36,399 nucleotides of DNA from Arthrobacter ipis (GCF_014694315.1 NZ_JAAOXD010000009.1:284166-320564); one strand, 5' to 3'; counted from the first letter of the stretch, positions 1-8,196 are shown. Notes: generated from the sequence alone by a model not told the origin. Numbers and translations: made by a program.

Positions 1-311
1 GGCATGCCGGCCAGCTTGCCCTTGATGTCCCACAGCGCCATGTCCACCGCGGCGATCGCCGCCATCGTCACCGGGCCGCGGCGCCAGTACGAGGACCGGT
101 ACAGGAACTGCCAGGTGTCCTCGATCCGGTGCGGGTCCTTGCCGATCAGCAACTGCGCGACGTGCTCCTTCAGGTACGCGGCCACCGCGAGCTCGCGCCC
201 GTTCAGCGTGGCGTCACCGACGCCGGTCACGCCGTCCTCCGTAGTAATACGAAGGGTCACGAAGTTACGGGAGGGGCTTGTCACGAAGACTTCCGCGGCA
301 ACGATTTTCAC
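1..311 (-). CDS. manD: D-mannonate dehydratase (RspA/ManD-type enolase-superfamily protein), C-terminal part outside the window
   Basis: About 103 N-terminal residues are visible; the frame runs off the left edge. It opens MKIVAAEVFVTSPSRNFVTL and continues through TLNGREL, HRIEDTWQ, YWRRGPV and VDMALWDIKGK, the N-terminal capping domain of E. coli RspA and of D-mannonate dehydratases. Members dehydrate D-mannonate to 2-keto-3-deoxygluconate with Mg2+; the catalytic barrel is off the window, so activity cannot be judged, and some RspA relatives have little activity. Start is GTG at 311, preceded by a GAAGGAAGG-like ribosome site. It lies 70 bases after the kinase gene on the same strand and probably closes the aldonate operon, giving the kinase and aldolase a second feeding dehydratase. 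Confidence 0.85.
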   Translation of the reverse strand, partial: MKIVAAEVFVTSPSRNFVTLRITTEDGVTGVGDATLNGRELAVAAYLKEHVAQLLIGKDPHRIEDTWQFLYRSSYWRRGPVTMAAIAAVDMALWDIKGKLAGM

Positions 312-381
312 AGGTCCAGGCCTTCCTTCACATCAGCAGAATTTCAAGATTCCGGGCCGGGCGGCCCGATGGGCGTTACAG

Positions 382-1374
382 TCAGCGCTGGGTGCTGCCG
401 GCAACATGGTCGCCCAGGAGTGTGAGTTCACGGGTCCGCGGCAGGCCTTCCCAGTCCCCCGCCGTACTGACGGCGAAGGCGCCCGCAAGCGCGCCGCGGC
501 TGAGGCGTCCGGCCACGTTCTCGCCGTCGAGCAGGGCCGAGAGGTATCCGGCGGTGAAGGCATCTCCGGCACCGACGGTGTCGATGCTCGTCACCGGCAC
601 AGCCGGCACCTCATGGCGTCCGACGGCGGTGTGGACGCCCGCGCCGGCGGCGCCGCGTTTGACCACCACTTCCTGCACGCCCAGGTCAAGGAGCTGCTTG
701 GCAGCGAGGACCTCGGCGGCCTCCGAGGAATCCAGCTCCGCTTCAGGATCTGCTCGTTCCAGGTCCGGCGCCACCAGCCCGAGCTCGTCGTCGGACGCGA
801 TCAGGATGCTGGCATACGGCACCACCCGGGCCAGCGCAGCCTTGGCCTCGTCACGGGACCAGAGCTTGCTGCGGTAGTTGACGTCCAGCGAGACGAGGAT
901 CCCCGCGCTTTTGGCCCGGCCGGCGGCATATTCAACTGCTTCCTGCGCCTGCGGACTGAGGGCGGCGGTGATTCCGGTCAGGTGCAGCACCCGGGCGCCG
1001 CCGGCGAGGGCCACGTCGACGTCGTCGCGGTTGAGCGTGGATCCGGCGGACGCGGAGCGGTAGTAGTAGGCGCGGGTGACATCGGCCGTGCGCTGTTCCA
1101 GAAACATCACGCCCGTGCTGCGGACCGTATCCTCCCGGTGGAGCACGTCGATGCCTTCCCCGCGCAACTGGCGCAGGATGAACTCACCGTGCGGGTCGCT
1201 GCCGATGACGCCTGCCCAGCGCACCCGGTGCCCCAGCCGGGCCGCGCCCACGGCGACGTTCGATTCGGCCCCGGCCACATGCATCGACAGGCAGCCACCG
1301 GCAGAGATCGGCCCGCCGGTCCTGAGCGAGACCATGGATTCGCCTAGCGTAAGGAGGTCGACGGCGGGAGTCAC
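382..1374 (-). CDS. kdgK: 2-keto-3-deoxygluconate/galactonate kinase, PfkB family
   Basis: 330 aa, usual length for ribokinase/PfkB-family KDG kinases. It opens with the TLGESMV strand typical of KdgK and ends with the PfkB signature 2 DTVGAGDAFTAGY (about 265-277); D271 in GAGDAF is the expected catalytic base. It would phosphorylate 2-keto-3-deoxygluconate or -galactonate at O6 with ATP, in the cytoplasm. GTG start at 1374 overlaps the aldolase stop as GTGA, so translation is probably coupled. Placement after dehydratase and aldolase makes KDG/KDGal the natural substrate; the preferred epimer cannot be told from sequence. It is unrelated to the E. coli DgoK fold, so this is a functional replacement in a dgo-like operon. 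Confidence 0.88.
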   Translation of the reverse strand: MTPAVDLLTLGESMVSLRTGGPISAGGCLSMHVAGAESNVAVGAARLGHRVRWAGVIGSDPHGEFILRQLRGEGIDVLHREDTVRSTGVMFLEQRTADVTRAYYYRSASAGSTLNRDDVDVALAGGARVLHLTGITAALSPQAQEAVEYAAGRAKSAGILVSLDVNYRSKLWSRDEAKAALARVVPYASILIASDDELGLVAPDLERADPEAELDSSEAAEVLAAKQLLDLGVQEVVVKRGAAGAGVHTAVGRHEVPAVPVTSIDTVGAGDAFTAGYLSALLDGENVAGRLSRGALAGAFAVSTAGDWEGLPRTRELTLLGDHVAGSTQR

Positions 1375-2048
1375 CGCGGGCCCTCCACGGCAGTGCGCCC
1401 GAAACCGGCGGCCAGATCCACGAAGCTGCGTGCCCGCGACCGTACCGGCGCCAGGTCCCCGCCGGAGCCGGCATCCCCGAAGAGCGGCCCGCCGAGGCCC
1501 ACCGCGATGGCACCCGCCTCCCAGTAGGCCGCGGCCTGTTCGAGGCCGACGCCTCCCACCGCGATGAAGGGAATGTCCGGAAATGGGTCACGCAACGCCT
1601 TGAGGTACGGCAGTCCGCCGATCGAGGCCGGGAAAAGCTTGACGGCAGTCGCCCCGCGGTTCATGGCCTCGTAGGCCTCGCTGGGCGTCATTGCACCGGC
1701 CAGAACCGGTATCCCCTGCCGCGCGGACTCGTCGATAGATTCGGCCAGCGCCGGGGTCACGGTGAACTGCCCGCCGGCCTCAAAGACGTTGTCCACGTCC
1801 CGCACTGTCAGCACTGTTCCCGCCCCGACGAAGCAGCCGGCCGGGGCAGCCGCCCGCACCTCGCTGATGGCTTGCAGCGCACCGGGGGTGGTGAGCGCGA
1901 TTTCGACGAACCGGAAACCCTCCTCCATGGCAACGAGTGCTGCCTTCGCGGCGGCCCGTCCGTCCGAGCCACGCACGATGGCTACCAGCCGGCTGTCCCT
2001 GACGCCGTTGAGCAGCAGTTCGGGATTCATGGTTCCTGTGTTTTCCAT
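1371..2048 (-). CDS. 2-dehydro-3-deoxy-6-phosphogluconate/galactonate aldolase
   Basis: About 225 aa, KDPG/KHG aldolase family (Eda/DgoA). Class I Schiff-base lysine is K137 in ATAVKLFPAS; E49 in FVEIALTTPGAL corresponds to the conserved catalytic glutamate; GAGTVL and AVGGV phosphate-binding segments are present. It cleaves KDPG or KDPGal to pyruvate and D-glyceraldehyde 3-phosphate. The start is uncertain: ATG at 2063 (overlapping the dgoD stop), 2048 or 2030 are all in frame. Only 2030 has a purine-rich AGGAA, rather close to the codon. 2048 is a compromise. The overlap with dgoD and the GTGA overlap with the kinase show tight translational coupling. Next to DgoD, a DgoA role is favoured, but a dual KDPG role with the downstream ManD is plausible. 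Confidence 0.88.
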   Translation of the reverse strand: MENTGTMNPELLLNGVRDSRLVAIVRGSDGRAAAKAALVAMEEGFRFVEIALTTPGALQAISEVRAAAPAGCFVGAGTVLTVRDVDNVFEAGGQFTVTPALAESIDESARQGIPVLAGAMTPSEAYEAMNRGATAVKLFPASIGGLPYLKALRDPFPDIPFIAVGGVGLEQAAAYWEAGAIAVGLGGPLFGDAGSGGDLAPVRSRARSFVDLAAGFGRTAVEGPR

Positions 2049-2056
2049 TCTGACCG

Positions 2057-3205
2057 TCACCATTCCGCGAAGGAGCCGTCGGGGTGCCGCCAGACCGGTC
2101 CGCGCCAGGCGTGGCCCAGCTTGTCGGCGGCACGGACCACGGCTTCGTCGATTTCGATGCCCAGCCCCGGCCCGGTCAGCCGCTCGATGTGCCCGTCCAC
2201 GAACCTGAGCGGGGTCTTGTCCACCACGTAGTCCAGGACCTCGGCGCCCTGGTTGTAATGGATGCCGATGCTTTGTTCCTGGATGAGGAAGTTGGGCGTC
2301 GCGAAGCCAACCTGCAGGCATGCCGCGAGCGCGAGCGGACCCAGCGGGCAGTGCGGGGCGAGCTGCACTTCATAGATCTCGGCCAGCGAGGCGATCTTGC
2401 GGGTCTCTGTGATGCCGCCTGCATGGGAGAGGTCGGGCTGCGCCACGGCGATCCCGGCCTGTAGTGCGGGCAGGAACTCCTGCCTGCTGTAAAGCCGCTC
2501 GCCGGTGGACACCGGCGTGGTCGTGGAGGAGGTGAATTCCCGCAGCAGGTGGGTGTTCTCGGGAACGACAGGTTCCTCCAGGAAGAACGGCCGGAACGGT
2601 TCCAGCAGCGGCGCCACCCGCCGGGCGTTGGCCAGGCTGAAGCGGCCATGGAAGTCGACGGCGACGTCCCGGTGGTCCCCCAGGACCTCGCGGGCGGCCG
2701 CAACCCGGCGGACCACGCCGTCGAGCTCCGCGACGGAGGCCACCGGACTCATCCTGCCGCTGGCGTTCATCTTGACGGCGGTAAGCCCCACTTCCAGCTG
2801 GGCGCTGATCTGGTCAGCCACCTCGTTGGGTTCGTCACCGCCCACCCAGCCGTACATGCGGATCCGGTCACGGACGGGGCCGCCCAGCAGCTGGTGCACC
2901 GGCGCGTTGAAGTGCTTGCCGGCGATGTCCCACAGTGCCTGGTCAAGCCCGGACACTGCGCTTGCCAGGATGGGGCCGCCCCGGTAGAACGACCCCTTGG
3001 TCATGACCTGCCAGTGGTCTTCGATCCGGAGGGCGTCCTGGCCGATGAGCAGCTCGGCGAGCTGGTCGACGGCGGTGCGCACCGTCTCGCTGCGGCCTTC
3101 ACAGCTCGCCTCGCCCCAGCCCACAATCCCGCTGTCGGTCTCGATGCGGACGAACAGCCAGCGCGGCGGCACCAGGAAGGTTTCTATCCTGCTGATTCGT
3201 GTCAT
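2057..3205 (-). CDS. dgoD: D-galactonate dehydratase (DgoD)
   Basis: 382 aa, the same length as E. coli DgoD and collinear with it to the C-terminal AEW. Mg2+ ligands fall on D184, E210 and E236, the paired histidines are H186 (in DFHGR) and H285 (in APHCPLGPLA), and E310 lies in IQEQSIG; all key positions of the family are kept. It converts D-galactonate to 2-keto-3-deoxygalactonate. ATG start at 3205; it follows the second permease gene after 10 bases and overlaps the aldolase start region. With kinase and aldolase it completes the De Ley-Doudoroff route. This is the most specific functional assignment in the cluster and defines the likely substrate. Confidence 0.94.
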   Translation of the reverse strand: MTRISRIETFLVPPRWLFVRIETDSGIVGWGEASCEGRSETVRTAVDQLAELLIGQDALRIEDHWQVMTKGSFYRGGPILASAVSGLDQALWDIAGKHFNAPVHQLLGGPVRDRIRMYGWVGGDEPNEVADQISAQLEVGLTAVKMNASGRMSPVASVAELDGVVRRVAAAREVLGDHRDVAVDFHGRFSLANARRVAPLLEPFRPFFLEEPVVPENTHLLREFTSSTTTPVSTGERLYSRQEFLPALQAGIAVAQPDLSHAGGITETRKIASLAEIYEVQLAPHCPLGPLALAACLQVGFATPNFLIQEQSIGIHYNQGAEVLDYVVDKTPLRFVDGHIERLTGPGLGIEIDEAVVRAADKLGHAWRGPVWRHPDGSFAEW

Positions 3206-3215
3206 TTCTGAGCCC

Positions 3216-4097
3216 CTAGCCCTTGGTGGCGCCGGCGGTCAGACCGGAGACGATGTACTTCTGCGTGAACAACGCAATGATCATGATCGGGATGGTCACC
3301 ACGGTGGCGGCCGCCATCAGCCCGCCCCAGTCGATGCTGGCGTAGGAGACGAAGTCGAAGATGGCCACGGGCAGCGTCTTCGTCTTCGAGCCGGACAGGA
3401 CCAGGGCGAACATGAAGTTGTTCCACGAGAAGATGAAGGCCAGGATGCCAGCGGTGGCCATGCCGGCCACGGACAGCGGGAGGGTGATGTGGCGGAAGGC
3501 GCCGATCGGGGTGAGCCCGTCCACCTGAGCCGATTCCTCCAGTTCGATCGGCAGCGAGTCGAAGTAGCTCATCATGATGTACACGATCAGCGGCAGGGCG
3601 ACGAACATGTGGCTGAGGATCAGGACTTCGAAGCCGCCCACCATCTTCAGGTTGGAGAAGACGTAGTACCAGGGCACCAGCAGGGAAACGCCCGGGATGA
3701 CGCGGGCCATGAGCACCACAAGCGCCGAGCGGTGCATGGTGAACCGGCTCATGGCGTAGGCCGCCGGGACCCCCAGGACCAGTGACAGCGCGGTGGAGGT
3801 GAAAGCCACCCAGAAGCTGTTGAAGATGAAGACGAAGTAGTTGTTCCGCTGCAGGACGTTGGCGTAGTTCTCGGCAGTCGGCGTGAACAGGAAGGACTTC
3901 CCCGCATCGTAGATGTCCACGTTGGTCTTGAAGGAAGCGAGCAGCATCCAGAACAGCGGCGCGATCAGGAACAGCACCACCGCCACCAGGGCAATGACAC
4001 GGAACACCTTGTAGCCGCTGCTGCGCAGCGGCTTCCTGCGGCGGGCCGTTCCGCGCCGCTGGCTTGCCGGCGTCTGGGATTCGGTCAGAAGGGTCAT
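3216..4097 (-). CDS. CUT1 sugar ABC transporter permease (MalG type)
   Basis: 293 aa from the ATG at 4097, which overlaps the previous permease stop as ATGA; a start further upstream would run into that gene. A basic N-terminus (RRGTARRRKPLRS) precedes about six membrane segments. The EAA loop that docks the ATPase is EESAQVDGLTPIGAFRHI followed by LP (about 190-210). It would form half of the membrane channel importing galactonate/mannonate or a glycoside that releases them. No ATP-binding subunit gene is present, so an MsiK-like shared ATPase encoded elsewhere is probably used, as in many actinobacterial CUT1 systems. Confidence 0.92.
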   Translation of the reverse strand: MTLLTESQTPASQRRGTARRRKPLRSSGYKVFRVIALVAVVLFLIAPLFWMLLASFKTNVDIYDAGKSFLFTPTAENYANVLQRNNYFVFIFNSFWVAFTSTALSLVLGVPAAYAMSRFTMHRSALVVLMARVIPGVSLLVPWYYVFSNLKMVGGFEVLILSHMFVALPLIVYIMMSYFDSLPIELEESAQVDGLTPIGAFRHITLPLSVAGMATAGILAFIFSWNNFMFALVLSGSKTKTLPVAIFDFVSYASIDWGGLMAAATVVTIPIMIIALFTQKYIVSGLTAGATKG

Positions 4098-5032
4098 TTG
4101 CTTACCGCTTTCTTGCGCATGGTCAGCAGCCACATGGAGCCAATGATGATCATGAAGAACAGGATCAACACGGCGGAGGAGAGCCCGTACTGGTTGTAGT
4201 CGAAGCTGAGCCCGTAGGCGTACACGTTCAGCGTCTCCACCTCGTGGAATGAACCGCCGCCCTTGCCCTTGGTGGCGTAGAGGATGTCGAACGTTTTGAG
4301 CGCGTCGATGCCGCGCAGCAGGATGGCCACGATCACGGTGGGCATCATGAGGGGCAGGGTGACGAAGAAGAAACGCTGGAAGGCATTGGCGCCGTCCATG
4401 CGCGCGGCCTCATCCGGTTCCTCGGACAGCGAGGTCAGGCCCGCAAGGAGGATGAGCACCACCATGGGGGTCCACTGCCAAACGTCCATGAAGATGGTGG
4501 TGGGCAGGGCCGAGTCCTGGCCGGAGAGCCACGGCTGGGGCGGAATGCCAACGAGCCCCAGCAGCTGGTTGGCGAAGCCGATGTTCGGGTCAAAGATCAG
4601 GCGCCACATCATGCCTACTGCCACGGGGGTGGCCACGAGCGGGAGCAGAATGGCCACGCGGACCCATTTCTCGCCGCGGAACGGACGCCACAGGAGCAGG
4701 GCGATGCACATGCCGAGGACGACTTCGCAAACCAGCGCCACCAGCGTGAAGGACACCGTGCGGCCGACGGCCGGCCAGAACCTTTCGGTGTCCGTCAGCA
4801 CGGTGAGGTAGTTTTCGAACCCCACGAAATCGGAGGCCGCGCGGACCGATCCCTGGGAGTCGGTCAGGCTCAGGTAGAGGGTCCAAGCCAGCGGAAAGAC
4901 GATCAGGAGGCCGACGAAGATCATCGCGGGGGCTGCAAACAGCCATTTCCGGTGGCGGTTCGCCCAGGCGGAGAAATTATCCCGGCTGCGCGCCGATTGT
5001 CCAGAGGTCCGGGCAGGGGTCAGTACAGACAT
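4094..5032 (-). CDS. CUT1 sugar ABC transporter permease (MalF type)
   Basis: 312 aa with six predicted membrane segments; the first is FAAPAMIFVGLLIVFPLAW (about 33-51). The EAA loop reads EEPDEAARMDGANAFQRFFF followed by VTLPLM. It pairs with the downstream MalG-type permease and the upstream binding protein. ATG start at 5032 with AGGTGAACC just upstream. The 85-base gap to the binding-protein gene contains a strong hairpin (5067-5113), which could lower permease expression relative to the binding protein. Confidence 0.92.
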   Translation of the reverse strand: MSVLTPARTSGQSARSRDNFSAWANRHRKWLFAAPAMIFVGLLIVFPLAWTLYLSLTDSQGSVRAASDFVGFENYLTVLTDTERFWPAVGRTVSFTLVALVCEVVLGMCIALLLWRPFRGEKWVRVAILLPLVATPVAVGMMWRLIFDPNIGFANQLLGLVGIPPQPWLSGQDSALPTTIFMDVWQWTPMVVLILLAGLTSLSEEPDEAARMDGANAFQRFFFVTLPLMMPTVIVAILLRGIDALKTFDILYATKGKGGGSFHEVETLNVYAYGLSFDYNQYGLSSAVLILFFMIIIGSMWLLTMRKKAVSK

Positions 5033-5066
5033 GGTTCACCTAAGAGTTGGGGGTGAAGGCGTTTCG

Positions 5067-5113
5067 AGTGCGACGGCGGGAGAACAGCGGGGCTGTTGTC
5101 CCGCCGTCGCGCT
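5067..5113 (-). terminator. Intercistronic stem-loop between binding-protein and permease genes
   Basis: Arms 5067-5081 and 5099-5113 pair over 15 positions (AGTGCGACGGCGGGA against TCCCGCCGTCGCGCT, one G-T pair). Inside, AACAG (5083-5087) pairs with CTGTT (5093-5097). No T-run follows on the minus strand. It is therefore more likely an mRNA-stabilising or attenuating element at the 3' end of the binding-protein message than a full terminator. Similar elements follow malE-type genes. Confidence 0.75.
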
Positions 5114-5117
5114 TTAG

Positions 5118-6404
5118 TTACTTGTTTTCGTCGTCCAGGAACTTCTGGAAGGCCGTGTTGGCCTGGTCGGCCGCGGCGGAAGCGTCGGCGCCCGTGATGG
5201 AAGCGACGATGGGCTCACCCACGATTTCGCGGGCCTTGCCGACGGTGACGACCAGCGGACGGTCGTGGCCGACGCCCTTTTCAGCGCTGACTGCGATGGC
5301 GGCCGCAAGGTCCTTCGGGTAAGTGGAGGTGCCGGCCGGATCAGACCAGACGGAGGCCCGCGGTCCGGGGACGCCGGCCTTCTGTGCTTCGAGCGTCCGG
5401 TCCTTGCTGGTGGCCCACTTGATGAACTTCCAGGCGTTGTCCTGGTTGCCCGAGGACTGGTTGATTGCGAGGCCCCACGACGGGATGTTGTACGGCTTGG
5501 AGCCCGCCGGTCCGGCCGGAAGCGGCGCGAAGCCAACGGTCTCGGCCACCTTGGACTTGGCGGGGTCCGTGGCGTTCTTGTAGAGGGAGTCCGCCTCCGT
5601 GTAGAAGGCGGCCTTGCCCTGGGTGAAGATTGCCATGGCTTCGGGCCAGCTCATGTCGGTGCTGACGTTCTTGGGGCCGTAGTTCTTGATGAGGCCGCCG
5701 TAGAAGGCGTAGGCCTTCTTGGCTTCCTCGCTGCCGACGGCGGACTTGCCGCTTTCGTCGGTGAAGTCGCCGCCGAAGCTGTACAGGAAGCTGGAGAATT
5801 GGGTGACCGCGGTGGACTTGCCGGTGCGGGCAACGAAGCCGGCAGTGTCCGCGGAGGCGATCTTCTTGGCTGCCGCCTCGAGTTCCTCCATGGTCTTGGG
5901 CACCTCAAGGCCGGCAGCCTTCAGCAGGTCCTTGCGGTAGTAGAGCACCTCGCGTTCGGTGATGATCGGAACACCCATGACCTTGCCTTCATAGGTCGAA
6001 GCCTTGACGGGGCCGTCCTGGTAGTCCTTCCAGTTCCAGTCGGGATCCTCGGCGACCTTGCTGGTCAGGTCCGCGAGGTAGCCGTTCTTGCCGAAGGCCT
6101 TGCCCTCCTGCAGAGGCCGGTACATCATGACGTCGATTTCGTCGCTGCCCGCGTTGAGCTTGACGTTGTACTGGTCGGACAGCTGGTCTTCACCGAGCTG
6201 GGTCAACTCCACCTTCAGCCCGGTGGACTTTTCGAATTCGGGGATCGCGGCCTTGATCCCTTCGGTCCAGACGTGGTTGGCGAGGGTAACCCGGACCGTG
6301 TCCGACCCCTTCGAGTCGCCGCCTCCGCCCCCGCCGCAGGCTGTCAGCCCCATCGAGAGGGCAGCGGCAACCGCCGCGTACTTCACTACTGAACGTCGCT
6401 TCAT
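5118..6404 (-). CDS. Extracellular solute-binding lipoprotein, family 1, aldonate/sugar ABC transporter
   Basis: 428 aa. The N-terminus is a lipoprotein signal: MKRR, a hydrophobic stretch, then lipobox LTAC with Cys23 as lipidation site and a GGGGGG linker. The rest has the layout of CUT1 binding proteins (LANHVWTEGIKAAIPEFEKS early; ITEREVLYYRKDLL near 150; PSWGLAINQSSGNQDNAWKF near 310). It is anchored outside the membrane and delivers ligand to the two permeases. ATG at 6404 is preceded by AAGGAGT. First gene of the operon; the ligand is inferred only from the downstream enzymes. Confidence 0.93.
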   Translation of the reverse strand: MKRRSVVKYAAVAAALSMGLTACGGGGGGDSKGSDTVRVTLANHVWTEGIKAAIPEFEKSTGLKVELTQLGEDQLSDQYNVKLNAGSDEIDVMMYRPLQEGKAFGKNGYLADLTSKVAEDPDWNWKDYQDGPVKASTYEGKVMGVPIITEREVLYYRKDLLKAAGLEVPKTMEELEAAAKKIASADTAGFVARTGKSTAVTQFSSFLYSFGGDFTDESGKSAVGSEEAKKAYAFYGGLIKNYGPKNVSTDMSWPEAMAIFTQGKAAFYTEADSLYKNATDPAKSKVAETVGFAPLPAGPAGSKPYNIPSWGLAINQSSGNQDNAWKFIKWATSKDRTLEAQKAGVPGPRASVWSDPAGTSTYPKDLAAAIAVSAEKGVGHDRPLVVTVGKAREIVGEPIVASITGADASAAADQANTAFQKFLDDENK

Positions 6405-6424
6405 TACGACTCCTTGACTCAGGA

Positions 6425-6439
6425 CCGGAGATCCTCCGG
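6425..6439 (-). other. Small hairpin in the 5' leader of the binding-protein gene
   Basis: CCGGAG (6425-6430) and CTCCGG (6434-6439) form a perfect 6-bp stem with a 3-base loop, about 20 bases upstream of the binding-protein ATG and just upstream of its AAGGAG ribosome site. It may stabilise the leader. Whether it matters is unknown. Confidence 0.4.
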
Positions 6440-6476
6440 CCGCACCAAACGCATCTTTGCACTTGCTCAGGCTGCG

Positions 6477-6505
6477 ATCATGGCAAATAAGGCGGACTTA
6501 AACAA
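6477..6505 (-). promoter_or_regulatory. Putative promoter of the aldonate operon
   Basis: On the minus strand TTGTTT (6505-6500) is followed after 17 bases by CATGAT (6482-6477), each matching the sigma-A consensus at four positions. The -35 box lies partly inside the palindrome 6503-6516, so a bound regulator would block it. Inferred from spacing only. Confidence 0.45.
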
Positions 6506-6516
6506 CCCTTTGGTTG
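6503..6516. promoter_or_regulatory. Putative operator for the FadR-type regulator
   Basis: CAACC-CTTT-GGTTG is a perfect inverted repeat (arms 6503-6507 and 6512-6516) centred in the 131-base divergent gap. It overlaps the -35 box of the operon promoter and lies just upstream of the -10 of the regulator's own promoter. This would allow one repressor to control both directions. Short palindromes of this size suit GntR/FadR dimers. Confidence 0.6.
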
Positions 6517-6523
6517 ATTCCCG

Positions 6524-6535
6524 TATGCTTTATTC
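6524..6535 (+). promoter_or_regulatory. -10 box of a leaderless regulator transcript
   Basis: TATGCT (6524-6529) is followed by six bases and then the ATG at 6536. Initiation about seven bases after the -10 would start the RNA at the A of the start codon. No ribosome site lies upstream of this ATG, which supports a leaderless mRNA. Confidence 0.55.
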
Positions 6536-7306
6536 ATGCAAACTCCAGAGGCGGAGCACTCCAGAGATTCGCCCGGGTCGTTTTTGGAACGGCTGGGCCT
6601 GGCGATTGCCGACGGCACGCTCGCGCCGCGCACCGTCCTCCGGATCGATGAGCTGGAAGCCGAGCACAAGGTGGCCCGGTCGGTGGTCCGGGAAGCAACG
6701 AAAGTGCTGTGTTCCATGGGCATGCTGGAGTCCAGGCGGCGGCTCGGAACTGTTGTCCAGGAAGAAGAATGCTGGAATCTTTACGATCCCCAGGTCATCC
6801 GGTGGCGTCTGGCCTCCCCGGGGCGGCTTGACCAGCTGCGCGCGCTGAACGAACTCCGCGGTGCCATAGAGCCGCAAGCGGCACGGCTCGCGGCGAACCG
6901 CATCTCACTGGAGGACGGCAGCGAACTCGTGTCGCTCGCAGCCCGGCTGTGGGCGGCCGGGCAGGGCGACAAACAGGAACAGTTCCTCACCCTGGACATA
7001 GAGTTTCACGCTGCGGTGCTGAGGACCTCGGGCAATCCCATGTTCTCCCAGCTGCACAACCTGGTCCGGGAAGTTCTCTCCGGCCGCACCGAACACGGCC
7101 TGGTGCCACATCTTCCGCACCACGAGGCCCTGCAGCTGCATGTGGACGTGGCCAGCGCAATCCAGCGCGGTGAAGCCGAGGCTGCACACGCGGCCATGAG
7201 CAGAATCGTTGAGCAGTCCACCCAGGAAATGGGCGACATCTGGTCGCGGCACCAAGGGGATCCCGCGTCAGCGCCTTCCCGCAGGAAAGCGCGAACGGAC
7301 ATTTAG
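6536..7306 (+). CDS. FadR-subfamily GntR transcriptional regulator (DgoR-like)
   Basis: 256 aa. An N-terminal winged helix-turn-helix (about 15-80; ARSVVREATKVLCSMGML is the recognition part) is joined to an all-helical FCD effector domain (about 100-235). The FCD domain has the metal-site pattern with LDIEFHAAVLRTSGNPMF and a late SAIQRGEAEAA helix. The arrangement matches DgoR/GntR regulators that sense aldonates or keto-deoxy acids. It is divergent from the galactonate operon with an operator candidate between, so it is probably the local repressor. ATG start at 6536; probably leaderless. Confidence 0.88.
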   Translation: MQTPEAEHSRDSPGSFLERLGLAIADGTLAPRTVLRIDELEAEHKVARSVVREATKVLCSMGMLESRRRLGTVVQEEECWNLYDPQVIRWRLASPGRLDQLRALNELRGAIEPQAARLAANRISLEDGSELVSLAARLWAAGQGDKQEQFLTLDIEFHAAVLRTSGNPMFSQLHNLVREVLSGRTEHGLVPHLPHHEALQLHVDVASAIQRGEAEAAHAAMSRIVEQSTQEMGDIWSRHQGDPASAPSRRKARTDI

Positions 7307-7323
7307 GTCCCCGGTGGGTGCGC

Positions 7324-8196
7324 TCAGTCCTCGGTGGGCGTCGTGCGGGTCGAGTGGTAGTTCCGCCAGTTGTGCTCGGGCGCGTAGCCGAGGAGCCGCT
7401 TGGCCTTGTCGATGGACAGCAGGGTCTCATGCTCGCCGAGCTCCTTAGTCACCTTCACCCGCGGGAACACCTCCGACGCCAGGCTGGCACTGGAGCGGCT
7501 CATGACGGTGTCCTCGTTGGCGATGATGAAGGCCTCGAACCCTGGCGGACGGTATTCCAGCGCACGCGCCACCGCCTGGGCACCGTCGCGCGCGTCGATG
7601 TAACCCCAGAGGTTCCACTTGCGCAGGGCGGCGTCCCGGTCAAAGGACGGAAACTCCTCGTAGTCTTCCGGATCCATGACGTTGGAGAACCGGAGGCCAA
7701 TGATGCTCAGCTCCGGGTCCCACCGCGTCATCTGGATGGCCATCTGCTCCTCCAGGTGCTTCACCAGGGAGTAGGTGCTCTCCGGCCGGGCCGGATACTC
7801 CTCGTCCACCGGGATGTAGGGAGGGTCGACATCGAACGGCAGTCCCAGCACCGTCTCACTGGAGGCGTACACGATTTTCTTGATGCCGGCCCTGCGTGCC
7901 GCCTGGAACACGTTGTAGGTGGACAGCATGTTGTTTTCGAAGGTGGCGGCGTCAGGCACCAGGCCCGGAGCCGGGATGGCGCCCAGATGGACTATCGCGT
8001 CGAAGCCCTGGTGCCGGTCATCCAGGCCCATGATGACGTCGACAACCTGCCCGTAGTTACGCAGGTCCACGACGGCGAACTGTGGACTCCGGCTGCCCGC
8101 CCGGTCCAGGTTAAGGACCGAATGACCGTCCGCCACTAGCCTGCGGACCACGTTCCGTCCGAGCTTTCCGCTGCCTCCCGTTACGGCAATTCTCAT
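7324..8196 (-). CDS. NAD-dependent epimerase/dehydratase, extended SDR family
   Basis: 290 aa from the ATG at 8196, which has AGGAGGAGG ten bases upstream. Rossmann nucleotide site VTGGSGKLGR (about 5-14), substrate-side SSETVLG, and the catalytic YxxxK as YSLVK. It is shorter than classical UDP-sugar epimerases and similar in size to uronate dehydrogenases. A link to the neighbouring aldonate/uronate catabolism is possible but the key family residues are not clear enough to name a substrate. It is convergent with the regulator gene, 17 bases apart, and not in its operon. Confidence 0.85.
   Translation of the reverse strand: MRIAVTGGSGKLGRNVVRRLVADGHSVLNLDRAGSRSPQFAVVDLRNYGQVVDVIMGLDDRHQGFDAIVHLGAIPAPGLVPDAATFENNMLSTYNVFQAARRAGIKKIVYASSETVLGLPFDVDPPYIPVDEEYPARPESTYSLVKHLEEQMAIQMTRWDPELSIIGLRFSNVMDPEDYEEFPSFDRDAALRKWNLWGYIDARDGAQAVARALEYRPPGFEAFIIANEDTVMSRSSASLASEVFPRVKVTKELGEHETLLSIDKAKRLLGYAPEHNWRNYHSTRTTPTED

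Noticed and set aside
4..1347. 447-codon plus-strand frame at the left edge
   Set aside because: It is antisense to the mannonate dehydratase and kinase genes, which show conserved motifs throughout.
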